Source: Streptomyces barringtoniae (GTDB taxonomy: Bacteria; Actinomycetota; Actinomycetes; Streptomycetales; Streptomycetaceae). Taken from it: 64,000 nucleotides of DNA. Below the pieces are notes generated by a model that had not been told where the DNA came from, ran no database searches, and saw only the letters and a list, made by a program, of their open reading frames with translations. Positions 49,078 to 57,978 of this stretch are shown here, piece after piece (position 1 is the stretch's first letter; the number at the start of each line of letters is the position of its first letter). A program made the translations under genes and the position numbers. The stretch covers positions 62,001 through 126,000 of the forward strand of contig NZ_JAJHNP010000027.1 of assembly GCF_020819595.1 (NCBI RefSeq), in the 5' to 3' direction.

Positions 49078-49581
49078 CTACCGGTCGGCCACCCGCATCT
49101 CGAACCAGGTCGTCTTGCCGCGCGGCAGGAGGTCCACGCCCCAGCGGTCGGAGAGCTTGTCCACGAGGAACAGCCCGCGGCCGCTGACGTCCATCTCCTG
49201 AACCGGCATCAGACAGGGCAGGCCGCGCGAGGGATCGCGGACCTCCACCCGGATCCAGCCGGGGCGGCGGCGCATCCGCAGGCCGAAGACCCGGGCGCCG
49301 GTGTGCCGTACGGCGTTGCCGACGAGTTCGGAGACGAGTAAGACGGCGTCCTCGGTGAGCTTGGGGGTGAGGTGCCAGGTGCGCAGGACGACGACCTGGG
49401 CGAGCCGGCGTGCGGCGGCCGCGGACTCCGGGCGGGACGGCAGCGGCACCTCTGTCACCGCCGGGTCACCGTACAGTTCGAGCGCCTTGAGCGCCTGTTC
49501 GTCCTCCACCGCGGGCGACCAGCGCGCCGCGGCCGCACGGCTGTGTCCCCGCGGCTGTTCGATGCCCTCCAGCCCCGCCAT
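49078..49581 (-). CDS. Anti-sigma-type ATP-binding protein (HATPase, RsbW-like)
   Basis: The 167-residue protein has a GHKL ATPase core. It shows the N-box ELVGNAVRHTG, the G1 region VEVRDPSRGLP, and a GRGLFLVDKLSDRWG segment with the G2 glycines. Streptomyces has many such short serine-kinase/anti-sigma proteins that act with anti-anti-sigma partners. No such partner is adjacent here. The ATG of MAGLEGIEQ is chosen because the upstream frame has no ATPase features. The target sigma factor is unknown. Confidence 0.9.
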   Translation of the reverse strand: MAGLEGIEQPRGHSRAAAARWSPAVEDEQALKALELYGDPAVTEVPLPSRPESAAAARRLAQVVVLRTWHLTPKLTEDAVLLVSELVGNAVRHTGARVFGLRMRRRPGWIRVEVRDPSRGLPCLMPVQEMDVSGRGLFLVDKLSDRWGVDLLPRGKTTWFEMRVADR

Positions 49582-49880
49582 GCCCCCATGATGGCGGCCC
49601 GGAGCCGTCTTGGGGGCCGTTCCGGAGGAATACGCCCCCTGCACGCCCCCGCTCTCCGCCGAGCGACCGGCATATGCCGAAGGCATGTCACTGGCGAGTA
49701 GGGCCCGGTTGAGCTGCGAAGACGGCTCACTGTCGGGCAATCGTCAGGCTCCCTCGACCGAGCGGGCTTAAGGCTGCCTTAAGGCTCCCATAAACCGCCC
49801 CATCGAGGGACCCGGAGGAGACGAGACGTCAATTGCAAGATGCTCCACGGGAGTTACGGGGAAGTTCACACCGCTGACGC

Positions 49881-50648
49881 TCAGCGGAACTTGGCCTTGC
49901 CCGGACCCTCCTCCACGAAGCTGCGCATGCCGGTCTCGCGGTCCTCGGTGGCGAACAGGCCCGCGAACCAGTTCCGTTCGACGGCGAGACCGGTGTCGAT
50001 GTCGGTCTCCAGGCCGGTGTCGACGGACTCCTTCGCCGCCCGCAGGGCGATGGCCGGGCCCTGGGCGAGCCTCGCGGCCCAGGCGTGCGCCTGCTCGTAC
50101 ACCTCGGCGGCCGGGACGACCCGGTCCACCAGGCCGATCGCGAGGGCCTCGTCGGCCCTGACCTGACGGCCCGTGAAGATGAGGTCCTTGGCCTTGGAGG
50201 GGCCGACCAGCCGGGACAGCCGCTGGGTGCCGCCGGCGCCCGGGATCAGGCCGAGCAGGATCTCGGGCTGGCCGAGCTTGGCGTTCTCGGCGGCGATGCG
50301 GTAGTCGGCGCACAGGGCCAGTTCGCAGCCGCCGCCGAGGGCGTAGCCGGTGATGGCGGCGACGACGGGCTTGGGGATGCGGGCGACGGCCGTGAAGGAG
50401 TCCTGCAGGGCGCGGGAGCGCAGGACCATCGCGGTGTGGTCCATGTTCTGCATCTCCTTGATGTCCGCGCCCGCCGCGAACACCCGCTCGCCGCCGTAGA
50501 TGACCACGGCGCGCACGTCGTCGCGGCGCGTGGCCTCCTCGGCGAGCTCCTTCAGCCGGTCCTGGGTGGCGACGTCCAGCGCGTTCATCGGCGGGCGGTC
50601 CAGGCGCAGGGTTCCGACGCCTTCGGCGACTTCGAGATTCACGGTCAT
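49881..50648 (-). CDS. Enoyl-CoA hydratase/isomerase family protein
   Basis: This is a 255-residue crotonase-fold protein. It has the oxyanion loop GERVFAAGADIKEM (AGADIKE type), the second loop ALGGGCELALCADYRIA, GQPEILLGLIPGAGGTQRL and LVDRVVPAAEV. The catalytic glutamates expected in AxxxELAL and QPEI are present, so it is likely an active hydratase of fatty-acid or related acyl-CoA degradation. The substrate cannot be specified. It lies downstream of the L,D-transpeptidase but is separated from it by a hairpin at 50736-50755. Confidence 0.94.
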   Translation of the reverse strand: MTVNLEVAEGVGTLRLDRPPMNALDVATQDRLKELAEEATRRDDVRAVVIYGGERVFAAGADIKEMQNMDHTAMVLRSRALQDSFTAVARIPKPVVAAITGYALGGGCELALCADYRIAAENAKLGQPEILLGLIPGAGGTQRLSRLVGPSKAKDLIFTGRQVRADEALAIGLVDRVVPAAEVYEQAHAWAARLAQGPAIALRAAKESVDTGLETDIDTGLAVERNWFAGLFATEDRETGMRSFVEEGPGKAKFR

Positions 50649-50735
50649 GCCCCGCAGGTTAGCGGGCGTTCACGTGGAAGGGACCACCGGTACGTCGTCG
50701 GCTCCGGGCCGGGGTGGGTTGCCCGCACAGTTCCC

Positions 50736-50755
50736 CGCGCCCCTTACGGGGCGCG
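50736..50755 (-). terminator. 8-bp hairpin in a dispersed Streptomyces-type repeat
   Basis: CGCGCCCC (50736-50743) pairs with GGGGCGCG (50748-50755) around TTAC. It belongs to a segment reading gcacagttccccgcgcccc that I recall as a frequent Streptomyces intergenic repeat. It lies just downstream of the L,D-transpeptidase stop on the minus strand and probably ends that transcript. Confidence 0.65.
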
Positions 50756-50763
50756 GAGCGCCC

Positions 50764-51990
50764 CTATTTCGTCCAGTCCGCCCACGACATGTTCCAGCCG
50801 TTGAACCCGTTCGCCGGGTCCACCGTCCGGTCGTGGGAGTTCTTCACGATCACCACGTCGCCGATGATCGAGTGGTTGAACATCCAGGCTGCCGGGGTGG
50901 AGCTGTCGTAGCCGCCGCGCACGTCGCGCAGGCCGACGCAGCCGTGGCTGGCGTTGTAGTTGCCGAAGGCGTCGCCGCCCCAGTAGTTGCCGTGCAGGAA
51001 GGTGCCGGAGGTGGTCAGGCGCATGGCGTGCGGGACGTCCTTGATGTCGTACTCGCCGCCGTAGCCGACCGTCTCGCCGTTCATCCGGGTGACGGCGAGC
51101 TTCTCGCTGATGACCATCTGGCCGTTCCAGGTGTCGTAGCCGGGCTTGCCGGTGGTGACCGGGAGGGTCTTGATGACCTTGCCGTCCTGGGTGATCTTCA
51201 TCGTGTGCTTCTTGGCGTCCACGACGGAGACCTGGTTGCGGCCGATGGTGAACTTGATGGTCTTGTGCTGCTTGCCGTAGACGCCGTCGCGGCCCGCGAC
51301 CCCGTCGAGGTCGAGGTCGACGGTGACCTTGGTGCCTTCCTTCCAGTACTGCTCGGGACGGAAGTCCAGGCGGTCGTTGCCGAACCAGTGGCCCTCGACG
51401 TCGACGGCCGGCTCGGTCCTGATCTTGATGGCCTTCTCGACGGCCTGCGGGTGCGTGATGCCCCGGGTGAAGTTGACGGAGAACGGCATCCCGACGCCGA
51501 CGGTGGAGCCGTCCTCGGGGGTGAAGTAGCCGAGGAAGGTGTTCTTCGGGGTCAGGGTCGTGAAAGTGGAGTCCTCGGCCGCCTCGCGGCCCTCGGAGTC
51601 CTTGGCGACCGCGTGCACCGTGTACTTGGTGGAGGCGGCCAGATGGGTCGACGGCGCCCAGGAGGTGCCGCCGCCGGTTATGGTGCCGGCGACCGCGGCG
51701 CCCTTGGCGTCCTTGACGGTGACCTCGGTCAGCTTGCCCTTGGCGACGCCCACCTTGAGCGCGCCGCTGGTGTCGACGCCGGTGGCACCGGACTTCGGCG
51801 CTATGGTGACGGCGGCGGTGGACTGCTGCTTGCCCTGTTGGGTCTCCTTGCCCTTGCCGTCGCCGGCACCCTTGCCCCCGCCCCCGCCGCACGCCGCGAG
51901 GGTGAGCACCAGGGCGCCGGATATGAGCGCCAGCCCCTTACGGCCTCGCCGCCCCACCACCGACGCCCCCGCTATAGGCCGCACGTTCAA
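50764..51990 (-). CDS. L,D-transpeptidase lipoprotein (Ig-like plus YkuD domain)
   Basis: This cell-wall enzyme makes 3-3 crosslinks in peptidoglycan. A lipoprotein signal ends in the lipobox TLAAC followed by poly-Gly/Lys. Then two Ig-like domains (VTIAPKSGATGVD, TFTTLTPKNTFLGYF) precede a C-terminal YkuD domain with the catalytic HGNYWGGDAFGNYNASHGC ending GLRDV (Cys). The start is uncertain: TTG at 51990 (LNVRPIAG) with GGGGAG upstream fits best, and GTG at 51984 is possible. It lies 155 bases downstream of a close paralogue (52146-53369). Confidence 0.93.
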   Translation of the reverse strand: MNVRPIAGASVVGRRGRKGLALISGALVLTLAACGGGGGKGAGDGKGKETQQGKQQSTAAVTIAPKSGATGVDTSGALKVGVAKGKLTEVTVKDAKGAAVAGTITGGGTSWAPSTHLAASTKYTVHAVAKDSEGREAAEDSTFTTLTPKNTFLGYFTPEDGSTVGVGMPFSVNFTRGITHPQAVEKAIKIRTEPAVDVEGHWFGNDRLDFRPEQYWKEGTKVTVDLDLDGVAGRDGVYGKQHKTIKFTIGRNQVSVVDAKKHTMKITQDGKVIKTLPVTTGKPGYDTWNGQMVISEKLAVTRMNGETVGYGGEYDIKDVPHAMRLTTSGTFLHGNYWGGDAFGNYNASHGCVGLRDVRGGYDSSTPAAWMFNHSIIGDVVIVKNSHDRTVDPANGFNGWNMSWADWTK

Positions 51991-52145
51991 GTTGTTCTCC
52001 CCTCGCCGGGCCTGGTCAGGCCCGCTCCCCACCACATTGGTGCGCGCATATTAACCGCCTGGTTTTGAGCGGGGTGTCAGGCGAATGTCACCGTTCCGTC
52101 GCAACTTCCGCCCGCACCCCCGCCCGACCCCCGGCCCTCACCGGG

Positions 52146-53369
52146 TTACTTCACCGCGCTGCCCGCTTTCCACTCCTGCCAGGTCATGTTCCACCCGCCG
52201 AGGCCGTTGTCCGGGGCGACGGTCCTCTCCCGGCTGCCCACGACCTCGATGACGTCACCGACGAGACTGCGGTCGAAGAACCAGCCGGCCGGGGTGGCCG
52301 AGCTGCCGCCCTTGACGTCCCTGAGCCCCACACAGCCATGGCTGACGTTGGCCCGCCCCGGGGCGTTCGGCGACCAGTAGTTGCCGTGCACGAAGGTGCC
52401 GGAGTCGGTGAGCTTCATGGCGTGCGGGACGTCCGGGATGTCGTACTCGCCGCCGAAGCCGACCGTGCGGCTGTCCATCCGGGTGACGTCCAGCATGTCC
52501 ATCACCACCATCTTGCCGTTGTACGTGGGGTTCTGCGGGGCGCCCGCGGTGATCGGCACGGTGGCGAGCAGCCGGCCGTCCCGGCGTACCTGCATGGTGT
52601 GCCGGACGGCGTCGACCAGCGAGACCTGACTGCGGCCGACGGTGAAGGAGAAGGTCTTGTCCTGCAACCCGTAGACACCGGGCGCTCCCTGGACGTCCCG
52701 CAGGTTCAGGTCGACGGTGACCTCGGTGCCGGGCTTCCAGTACTGCTCGGGACGGAAGTCGAGACGGCTGCGGCCGAACCAGTGCGGGCGGATCTCGACG
52801 GGGGGCCGGGCGCTGACCCGCACGGCGCGTTCCACGGCGGCCCGGTCGGTGATCCCCCGGCTGAAGCTCAGGGAGACGATCATGCCGGTGCCGACGACGG
52901 CGCGGTTCTCGGGGGTGACGTAGCCGATGAACCGCTCGTCGGGGACGAACGTGGTGAAGGTGGTGTGCCGGGCCGAGCGGCGGCCGTCCGCGTCGAGCGC
53001 CACGGCGTCGACGGTGTACGTGGCGGCGAGCGCCAGCCGGTCCTCGTCCGGCCGCCAGGTCCGGCCGTCGGCGCTGATGTGCCCGGGCACCGGGGAGTCC
53101 TGCGCGTCCTGCGACTCGACGACGGTGACCTGCTGCAGGCGTCCGTCGGGCACCCGGACCCGCAGCCGCCGGTCGGGGCGGACGGCCTTGCTGTCGGCGT
53201 CGGGGGTGACGTGGATGACGTCCTCGGGTGCCGGGGGTCTGCCGGGCACCCCGTCCAGCCCGAGCGGTCCGAAGCCCCCGGAGGAGCACCCTCCCAGCAG
53301 TGCCACCCAGGTCATTACGGCGGCCAGTGCGACCCCCGAGCGCCGCGCGCGTCCTTGTACGTGCCTCAC
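52146..53369 (-). CDS. L,D-transpeptidase lipoprotein (paralogue of the next gene)
   Basis: The 407-residue protein has the same architecture as its downstream neighbour. The signal peptide ends in the lipobox LLGGC, followed by Ig-like domains (LRVRVPDGRLQQVTVVESQD, TFTTFVPDERFIGYVTPEN) and a YkuD domain with the catalytic motif NVSHGCVGLRDV. A GTG start (VRHVQGRARR) is chosen because the upstream open frame into 53837 is Arg/Pro-rich and overlaps the glgX leader. Having two adjacent LDTs suggests gene duplication and perhaps division of labour between growth and stress. Confidence 0.92.
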   Translation of the reverse strand: MRHVQGRARRSGVALAAVMTWVALLGGCSSGGFGPLGLDGVPGRPPAPEDVIHVTPDADSKAVRPDRRLRVRVPDGRLQQVTVVESQDAQDSPVPGHISADGRTWRPDEDRLALAATYTVDAVALDADGRRSARHTTFTTFVPDERFIGYVTPENRAVVGTGMIVSLSFSRGITDRAAVERAVRVSARPPVEIRPHWFGRSRLDFRPEQYWKPGTEVTVDLNLRDVQGAPGVYGLQDKTFSFTVGRSQVSLVDAVRHTMQVRRDGRLLATVPITAGAPQNPTYNGKMVVMDMLDVTRMDSRTVGFGGEYDIPDVPHAMKLTDSGTFVHGNYWSPNAPGRANVSHGCVGLRDVKGGSSATPAGWFFDRSLVGDVIEVVGSRERTVAPDNGLGGWNMTWQEWKAGSAVK

Positions 53370-53655
53370 GCGCGGCTCAACGACCGGGCCCGCTCCGGGG
53401 AAACGTGAGTGCGACGCACGCACTGGGCAGAACAGAGGGAAGGACGACACGCTGGGGAGCCGCCGCGCCCGTACCGAGGGGGGCGCCTTCTTGGATCGGA
53501 TCGACGAAAGGGACGGAACACGCGATCCGGAGGGCGCCCCCGACCGTGGGGGCGCAGCCGTACCGGGCGGCCGAGGGTGCTGCGGGGCAGCCTCGGCCCT
53601 TCGGCGCGGCCGGTTGCGCCGCCCCGGGGCGAGCCACTGAAAGAGGGGCCGACAG

Positions 53656-55908
53656 GTGACGAGCGCAGCCGAGCAGCGGGCACCGGCCGGGGAGCCGGCC
53701 GCCGGGACCGGGCAGCAGCCGGCCGTGGTGAACGGCGCCCGGCGCGCCAGGGTGCCGGCCCCCGTGGTGTGGCCTGGCGCCCCGACACCGCTGGGGGCCC
53801 GGTTCCGGGTCGGCCCCGACGGGGTCGCGGGCACCAACTTCGCGCTGTGGGCGGGCGGGGCGGAGGCGGTCCGGGTGTGCCTGTTCGACGAGGCGGGCCG
53901 GGAGACCCAGATCCGGCTGACCGAGCTGACGCACGAGATCTGGCACGGTTTCGTGCCGGGCGTGATGCCGGGGCAGCGCTACGGCTACCGGGTGGACGGC
54001 CGCTGGGACCCGTGGACCGGCGCCCGCTGGAACCCGGCCAAGCTGCTGCTGGACCCGTACGCGCGGGCGGTGGACGGAGAGTTCGGCTTGCCGCCGGAGG
54101 TGTACGGGCATGTCCGGGACTGGCCCGAGCAGCGGGTCGCCGACACCGTGCGCGACGACCGGGACTCGGCGCCGTACGTCCCGAAGGGCGTCGTCGTCGA
54201 CGATGACGACGACTGGGAGGACGACCGCCGGCCGAAGACCCCGTGGGCCGACTCCGTCATCTACGAGCTGCACGTACGCGGCTTCACCAAGCTGCACCCG
54301 GGCGTCCCCCAGGAGCTGCGCGGCACCTACGCGGGCCTCGCGCACCCGGCGGCGATCGAGCACCTGGTGAAGCTGGGCGTCACGGCCGTCGAGCTGCTCC
54401 CCGTCCACCAGTTCGCGCACGAGGACCACCTGCTGCGCCGGGGCCTTGGCAACTACTGGGGCTACAACTCCATCGGCTACTTCGCCCCGCACGCCGCCTA
54501 CGCCGCGTCCGGTACGACGGGACAGCAGGTCGGCGAGTTCAAGCGGATGGTGCGCGCGCTGCACGCGGCCGGCATCGAGGTCATCCTCGACGTGGTCTAC
54601 AACCACACCGCGGAGGCGGGCGAGCTGGGCCCCACCCTGTCCCTGAAGGGCATCGACAACCGCGGCTACTACCGCCTCCAGGACGACGCCCGCCGGTACG
54701 CCGACTACACCGGCTGCGGCAACACCCTGCACGTCGTCCAGCCCCAGGTGCTGCGCCTGATCACCGACTCGCTGCGCTACTGGGTGACGGAGATGGGCGT
54801 GGACGGCTTCCGCTTCGACCTCGCGGCGGCGCTGGCCCGCTCGATGCACGACGTCGACATGCTGTCCCCGTTCCTGGCGGTCATCGCCCAGGACCCCGTA
54901 CTGCACCGGGTGAAGCTCATCGCCGAGCCGTGGGACATCGGCTCCGGCGGCTATCAGGTGGGCGCCTTCCCTCCGCTGTGGACCGAGTGGAACGACCGCT
55001 ACCGGGGCGCCGTCCGAGACTTCTGGCGGCACGCCCTGCCCGATGTGCGCGAGATGGGCTACCGCCTGTCCGGCTCCAGCGACCTGTACGCCTGGGGCGG
55101 CCGGCGCCCGTACGCCTCGGTCAACTTCGTCACCGCGCACGACGGGTTCACCCTGCGCGACCTGGTGTCGTACGAGCACAAGCACAACGAGGCCAACGGC
55201 GAGGACAACCGCGACGGCAGCGACGACAACCGCTCCTGGAACTGCGGGGTGGAGGGCGAGACGCGGGACGAGCGGGTACGCGCCCTGCGCCGCCGTCAGC
55301 TGCGCAACCTGCTCACGACCCTCCTGCTGTCCACCGGCGTGCCCATGCTGGTGGCCGGCGACGAACTGGGCCGCACCCAGCGCGGCAACAACAACGCATA
55401 CTGCCAGGACAACGAGATCAGCTGGCTGGACTGGTCCCTGCTGGACGACCCCGCCTGGCGGCCCCTGTTCGAGCTGACCTGCCGGCTGATCGCACTGCGC
55501 CACCGGCATCCGGTGCTGCGCCGCCGAGCCTTCTTCTCCGGCCGCGCCCACTCGGCGGACGGGCTGCGGGACCTGGCCTGGTTCACCGCGCGGGGCACGG
55601 AGATGACCGAGGGCGACTGGTACGCCCCCGCGGCCACGCTCGGCATGTACCTCTCCGGCCGGGACATCCCGGGTCGGGACGAGCGGGGCGCACCGGTCGC
55701 GGACGACAGCTTCCTCGCGGTCCTGCACGCGGGCGAGGGCCCGGCGGTCTTCGTGCTGCCGGGTCAGCCGTGGGCGGACCGGTACGAGGTGGTCGTGGAC
55801 ACCTCCCGGGAGGACCAGGCCGAGCCGCCGGGCACGGTCCACCCGGCGGGCGCGGAGATCACGGTGCCGGGGCGTTCCGTACTCCTCCTGCGGGTCGCCC
55901 CTGAGTGA
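53656..55908 (+). CDS. glgX: Glycogen debranching enzyme GlgX
   Basis: The 750-residue enzyme (GH13 isoamylase type) removes alpha-1,6 branches from glycogen. A CBM48-like N-terminal domain is followed by the (beta/alpha)8 barrel. It has region I YNHTAE, region II DGFRFDLAAALA (nucleophile Asp), region III LIAEPWDIG (acid Glu) and region IV VTAHDGFTLRDL. The C-terminal part adds an all-beta domain. The first ~40 residues are Ala/Pro/Gly-rich. The start is GTG preceded by GAGGGG. The 286-base leader contains an 8-bp hairpin (GCGCCCCC at 53534-53541 with its complement at 53548-53555). Confidence 0.96.
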   Translation: MTSAAEQRAPAGEPAAGTGQQPAVVNGARRARVPAPVVWPGAPTPLGARFRVGPDGVAGTNFALWAGGAEAVRVCLFDEAGRETQIRLTELTHEIWHGFVPGVMPGQRYGYRVDGRWDPWTGARWNPAKLLLDPYARAVDGEFGLPPEVYGHVRDWPEQRVADTVRDDRDSAPYVPKGVVVDDDDDWEDDRRPKTPWADSVIYELHVRGFTKLHPGVPQELRGTYAGLAHPAAIEHLVKLGVTAVELLPVHQFAHEDHLLRRGLGNYWGYNSIGYFAPHAAYAASGTTGQQVGEFKRMVRALHAAGIEVILDVVYNHTAEAGELGPTLSLKGIDNRGYYRLQDDARRYADYTGCGNTLHVVQPQVLRLITDSLRYWVTEMGVDGFRFDLAAALARSMHDVDMLSPFLAVIAQDPVLHRVKLIAEPWDIGSGGYQVGAFPPLWTEWNDRYRGAVRDFWRHALPDVREMGYRLSGSSDLYAWGGRRPYASVNFVTAHDGFTLRDLVSYEHKHNEANGEDNRDGSDDNRSWNCGVEGETRDERVRALRRRQLRNLLTTLLLSTGVPMLVAGDELGRTQRGNNNAYCQDNEISWLDWSLLDDPAWRPLFELTCRLIALRHRHPVLRRRAFFSGRAHSADGLRDLAWFTARGTEMTEGDWYAPAATLGMYLSGRDIPGRDERGAPVADDSFLAVLHAGEGPAVFVLPGQPWADRYEVVVDTSREDQAEPPGTVHPAGAEITVPGRSVLLLRVAPE

Positions 55909-56004
55909 CGACCGTGCGTGACGCGGATCACGCCCGGCCGGTGCAGCGTTCCCGGGCCCCCAGGGCCTTACTCCTGGTGAAGACAGCCGGCGAGAACGGG
56001 GACC

Positions 56005-56517
56005 GTGAGGATGGAGCAGGCTCGGGCCGGTGAGTACGACGCGTTCGTGGCGGCCCGCTGGTCGGTGTTGTTCCATCTGGCCCGTCTGCTCACCGGAGGG
56101 GACCGTCACCGGGCCGAGGACCTGTTGCAGGAGTCCTTGGTCAAGCTGTGGTTCGTCTGGCCGAAGGTCGCCGACGAGGCGCCGGAGGCGTATGTGCGCA
56201 GGGTGCTGGCGCGGGCCGCGGCCCGTTCGGCCCGCCGGCGCTGGTGGGGCGAGCGGCCCGTGGAGGTGCTGCCCGAGGTGGCGGCGGCCGGCGACGTGTC
56301 GGCGACCGTGGCCGAGCGCTCCCGGCTGGAGGCGGCGCTCGCCCAGCTGAGCCCGCAGCAGCGGGCCGCGGTCGTGCTGCGCTACTACCAGGACCTGCCC
56401 GACCGGCAGGTGGCGGAGATCCTGGGCTGTCCGGTGGGCACCGCCCGGTCGCATGCCGCGCGCGGGGTGGCCCGGCTGCGCCGACTGCTGTCCGACGTCA
56501 TCGAGCCGGTGGGGTGA
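56005..56517 (+). CDS. RNA polymerase ECF sigma factor (SigE family)
   Basis: The 170-residue protein has sigma region 2 (EYDAFVAARWSVLFHLARLL then AEDLLQESLVKLW) and region 4 (LSPQQRAAVVLRYYQDLPDR, followed by the HTH ILGCPVGTARSHAARGVARL). It fits the actinobacterial 'SigE family' of short ECF factors. GTG at 56005 or ATG at 56011 could be the start. A membrane protein gene (56528) follows by 10 bases; it may act as anti-sigma or output protein. Target promoters are unknown. Confidence 0.94.
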   Translation: MRMEQARAGEYDAFVAARWSVLFHLARLLTGGDRHRAEDLLQESLVKLWFVWPKVADEAPEAYVRRVLARAAARSARRRWWGERPVEVLPEVAAAGDVSATVAERSRLEAALAQLSPQQRAAVVLRYYQDLPDRQVAEILGCPVGTARSHAARGVARLRRLLSDVIEPVG

Positions 56518-56527
56518 GGGGGGACCC

Positions 56528-57091
56528 GTGAAGCACTTGGACGACACCGAGCACATGGACCACTTCGAGCGGCAGCTGACGCGGCTCATGCACAGCACAC
56601 GGGAACCGGTGCGCTACGAGCCCCGGCACCAGGATGCGCTGCACGCGGGCGTGCGGGCTCGGCGCCGGGTGCGCGCGGCGCGCCGGGCGGCCGGTTCCGT
56701 GCTGGCGGTCGCCGGACTCGGGCTCGGTCTGCTGCTGTGGCCGCACGGCCACACCGACGACCGGCCCAGCGCCCCGCACCCCCGGCCCGCGACCAGCCCG
56801 ACGCCCGTCGGGAGCACCTCGCCGGGCCCGTCGCAGTCGCCGAGCACCACGGGCGCGCCGAGCGGGCCGCCGTCCTCGTCCGCGACGGCCCCCGCCACCC
56901 CGGACTCGACCGCGTCGACCGCCAACCCGCCCGGTGCGAGCGGGAGTTCGGCCACGGCCACCACCACACAGCAGCCGCCGCCCGGCACGGCCACCTCGCC
57001 GAGCACCACCGCTCCGCCGGCCTCCGCGACGGTGGGCGCACCGGCCGAGCCGTCGGACACCCCCTCATCGGCGATGAGCCCGACCCGCTGA
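56528..57091 (+). CDS. Membrane protein with mucin-like Ser/Thr/Pro tail (sigma-factor partner)
   Basis: The 187-residue protein has a cytoplasmic helical N-terminus (MDHFERQLTRLMHSTREPVR ... basic RARRRVRAARR), a single transmembrane helix (about residues 58-74: AVAGLGLGLLLWP) and an outer domain of about 110 residues made almost entirely of Ser, Thr, Pro, Ala and Gly. Such tails are likely glycosylated. Being directly downstream of an ECF sigma gene, the cytoplasmic segment may act as an anti-sigma or sensor. The GTG start has GGGACCC-type sequence upstream. There is no zinc-binding anti-sigma (ZAS) motif. Confidence 0.75.
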   Translation: MKHLDDTEHMDHFERQLTRLMHSTREPVRYEPRHQDALHAGVRARRRVRAARRAAGSVLAVAGLGLGLLLWPHGHTDDRPSAPHPRPATSPTPVGSTSPGPSQSPSTTGAPSGPPSSSATAPATPDSTASTANPPGASGSSATATTTQQPPPGTATSPSTTAPPASATVGAPAEPSDTPSSAMSPTR

Positions 57092-57165
57092 CCTACCCGC
57101 ATCCACCACTGCGTCCGCGTCCCTCCGGCATGCCCGACCAACAGGAACAAACGGGGAACAACGTG

Positions 57166-57978
57166 ATGAAACTACGACCGGGCCGAGCCTCGGCCCAGGC
57201 ACCGGCGCCCCGGCGCGCACCCCTGTCGCCGCAGGCGGGCGAACCCGTCCTGGACCTGGCCGTACCGGTGTTCAACGAGGAGAAGGACCTCGAGCCGAAC
57301 GTCCGGCGGCTGCACACGCATCTGCGGCACACCTTCCCCTATCCGTTCCGGATCACCATCGCCGACAACGCGAGCACCGACGGCACCCCGCACATCGCCG
57401 CCCGGCTCGCCGGCGAACTGCCCGGGGTGGTCTCGCTGCGGCTGAAGGAGAAAGGCCGCGGACGGGCGCTCAGGGCGGCCTGGACGGGGTCCGGGGCACC
57501 CGTGCTGGCGTACCTGGACGTGGACCTGTCCACGGAACTCGCCGCGCTGCTGCCGCTGGTCGCGCCGCTGATATCCGGCCATTCCGACCTGGCCATCGGC
57601 ACCCGGCTCGCACCCGGCGCACGGGTGGTGCGCGGCGCCAAGCGCGAGGTCATCTCCCGCTGTTACAACGTCCTGCTGCGCTGCACGCTCGCGGTCGGCT
57701 TCTCCGACGCGCAGTGCGGCTTCAAGGCGGTGCGCCGCGAGGTCGCCGAGCGGCTGCTGCCGCAGGTGCGGGACGGGGAGTGGTTCTTCGACACCGAGCT
57801 GCTGGTGCTGGCCGAGCGGGCGGGCCTGAGGATCCACGAGGTCCCGGTGGACTGGGTCGACGACCCCGACAGCAGTGTCGACATCGTCGCCACCGCGCTG
57901 GCCGACCTGCGCGGGATCGCCCGGATGCTGCGGACCCCGGCCCGCCGCCGTGGCCGTACCGGACCGGCCGCCTCGTGA
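57166..57978 (+). CDS. Family 2 glycosyltransferase (dolichyl-phosphate-glucose-like)
   Basis: The 270-residue GT-A enzyme has the N-terminal motif LDLAVPVFNEEKDLEPNVRR, ITIADNASTDGTP, and the metal-binding DVDLSTEL (DxD). It also shows AIGTRLAPGARVVRGAKREV and the conserved GFSDAQCGFKAVRREV and WFFDTELLVLAE segments. These match prokaryotic glycosyltransferases that transfer sugars to polyprenyl phosphate (ALG5-like). An upstream ATG at 57130 is possible, but 57166 has a better-spaced GGGGA. It overlaps the next membrane mannosyltransferase-like gene by four bases (GTGA), so donor synthesis and transfer are coupled. Confidence 0.92.
   Translation: MKLRPGRASAQAPAPRRAPLSPQAGEPVLDLAVPVFNEEKDLEPNVRRLHTHLRHTFPYPFRITIADNASTDGTPHIAARLAGELPGVVSLRLKEKGRGRALRAAWTGSGAPVLAYLDVDLSTELAALLPLVAPLISGHSDLAIGTRLAPGARVVRGAKREVISRCYNVLLRCTLAVGFSDAQCGFKAVRREVAERLLPQVRDGEWFFDTELLVLAERAGLRIHEVPVDWVDDPDSSVDIVATALADLRGIARMLRTPARRRGRTGPAAS

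Noticed and set aside
53370..53837. N-terminal extension of the second L,D-transpeptidase into the glgX leader
   Set aside because: The extension lacks a signal peptide and is Arg/Pro-rich; a lipoprotein signal starts at GTG 53369.
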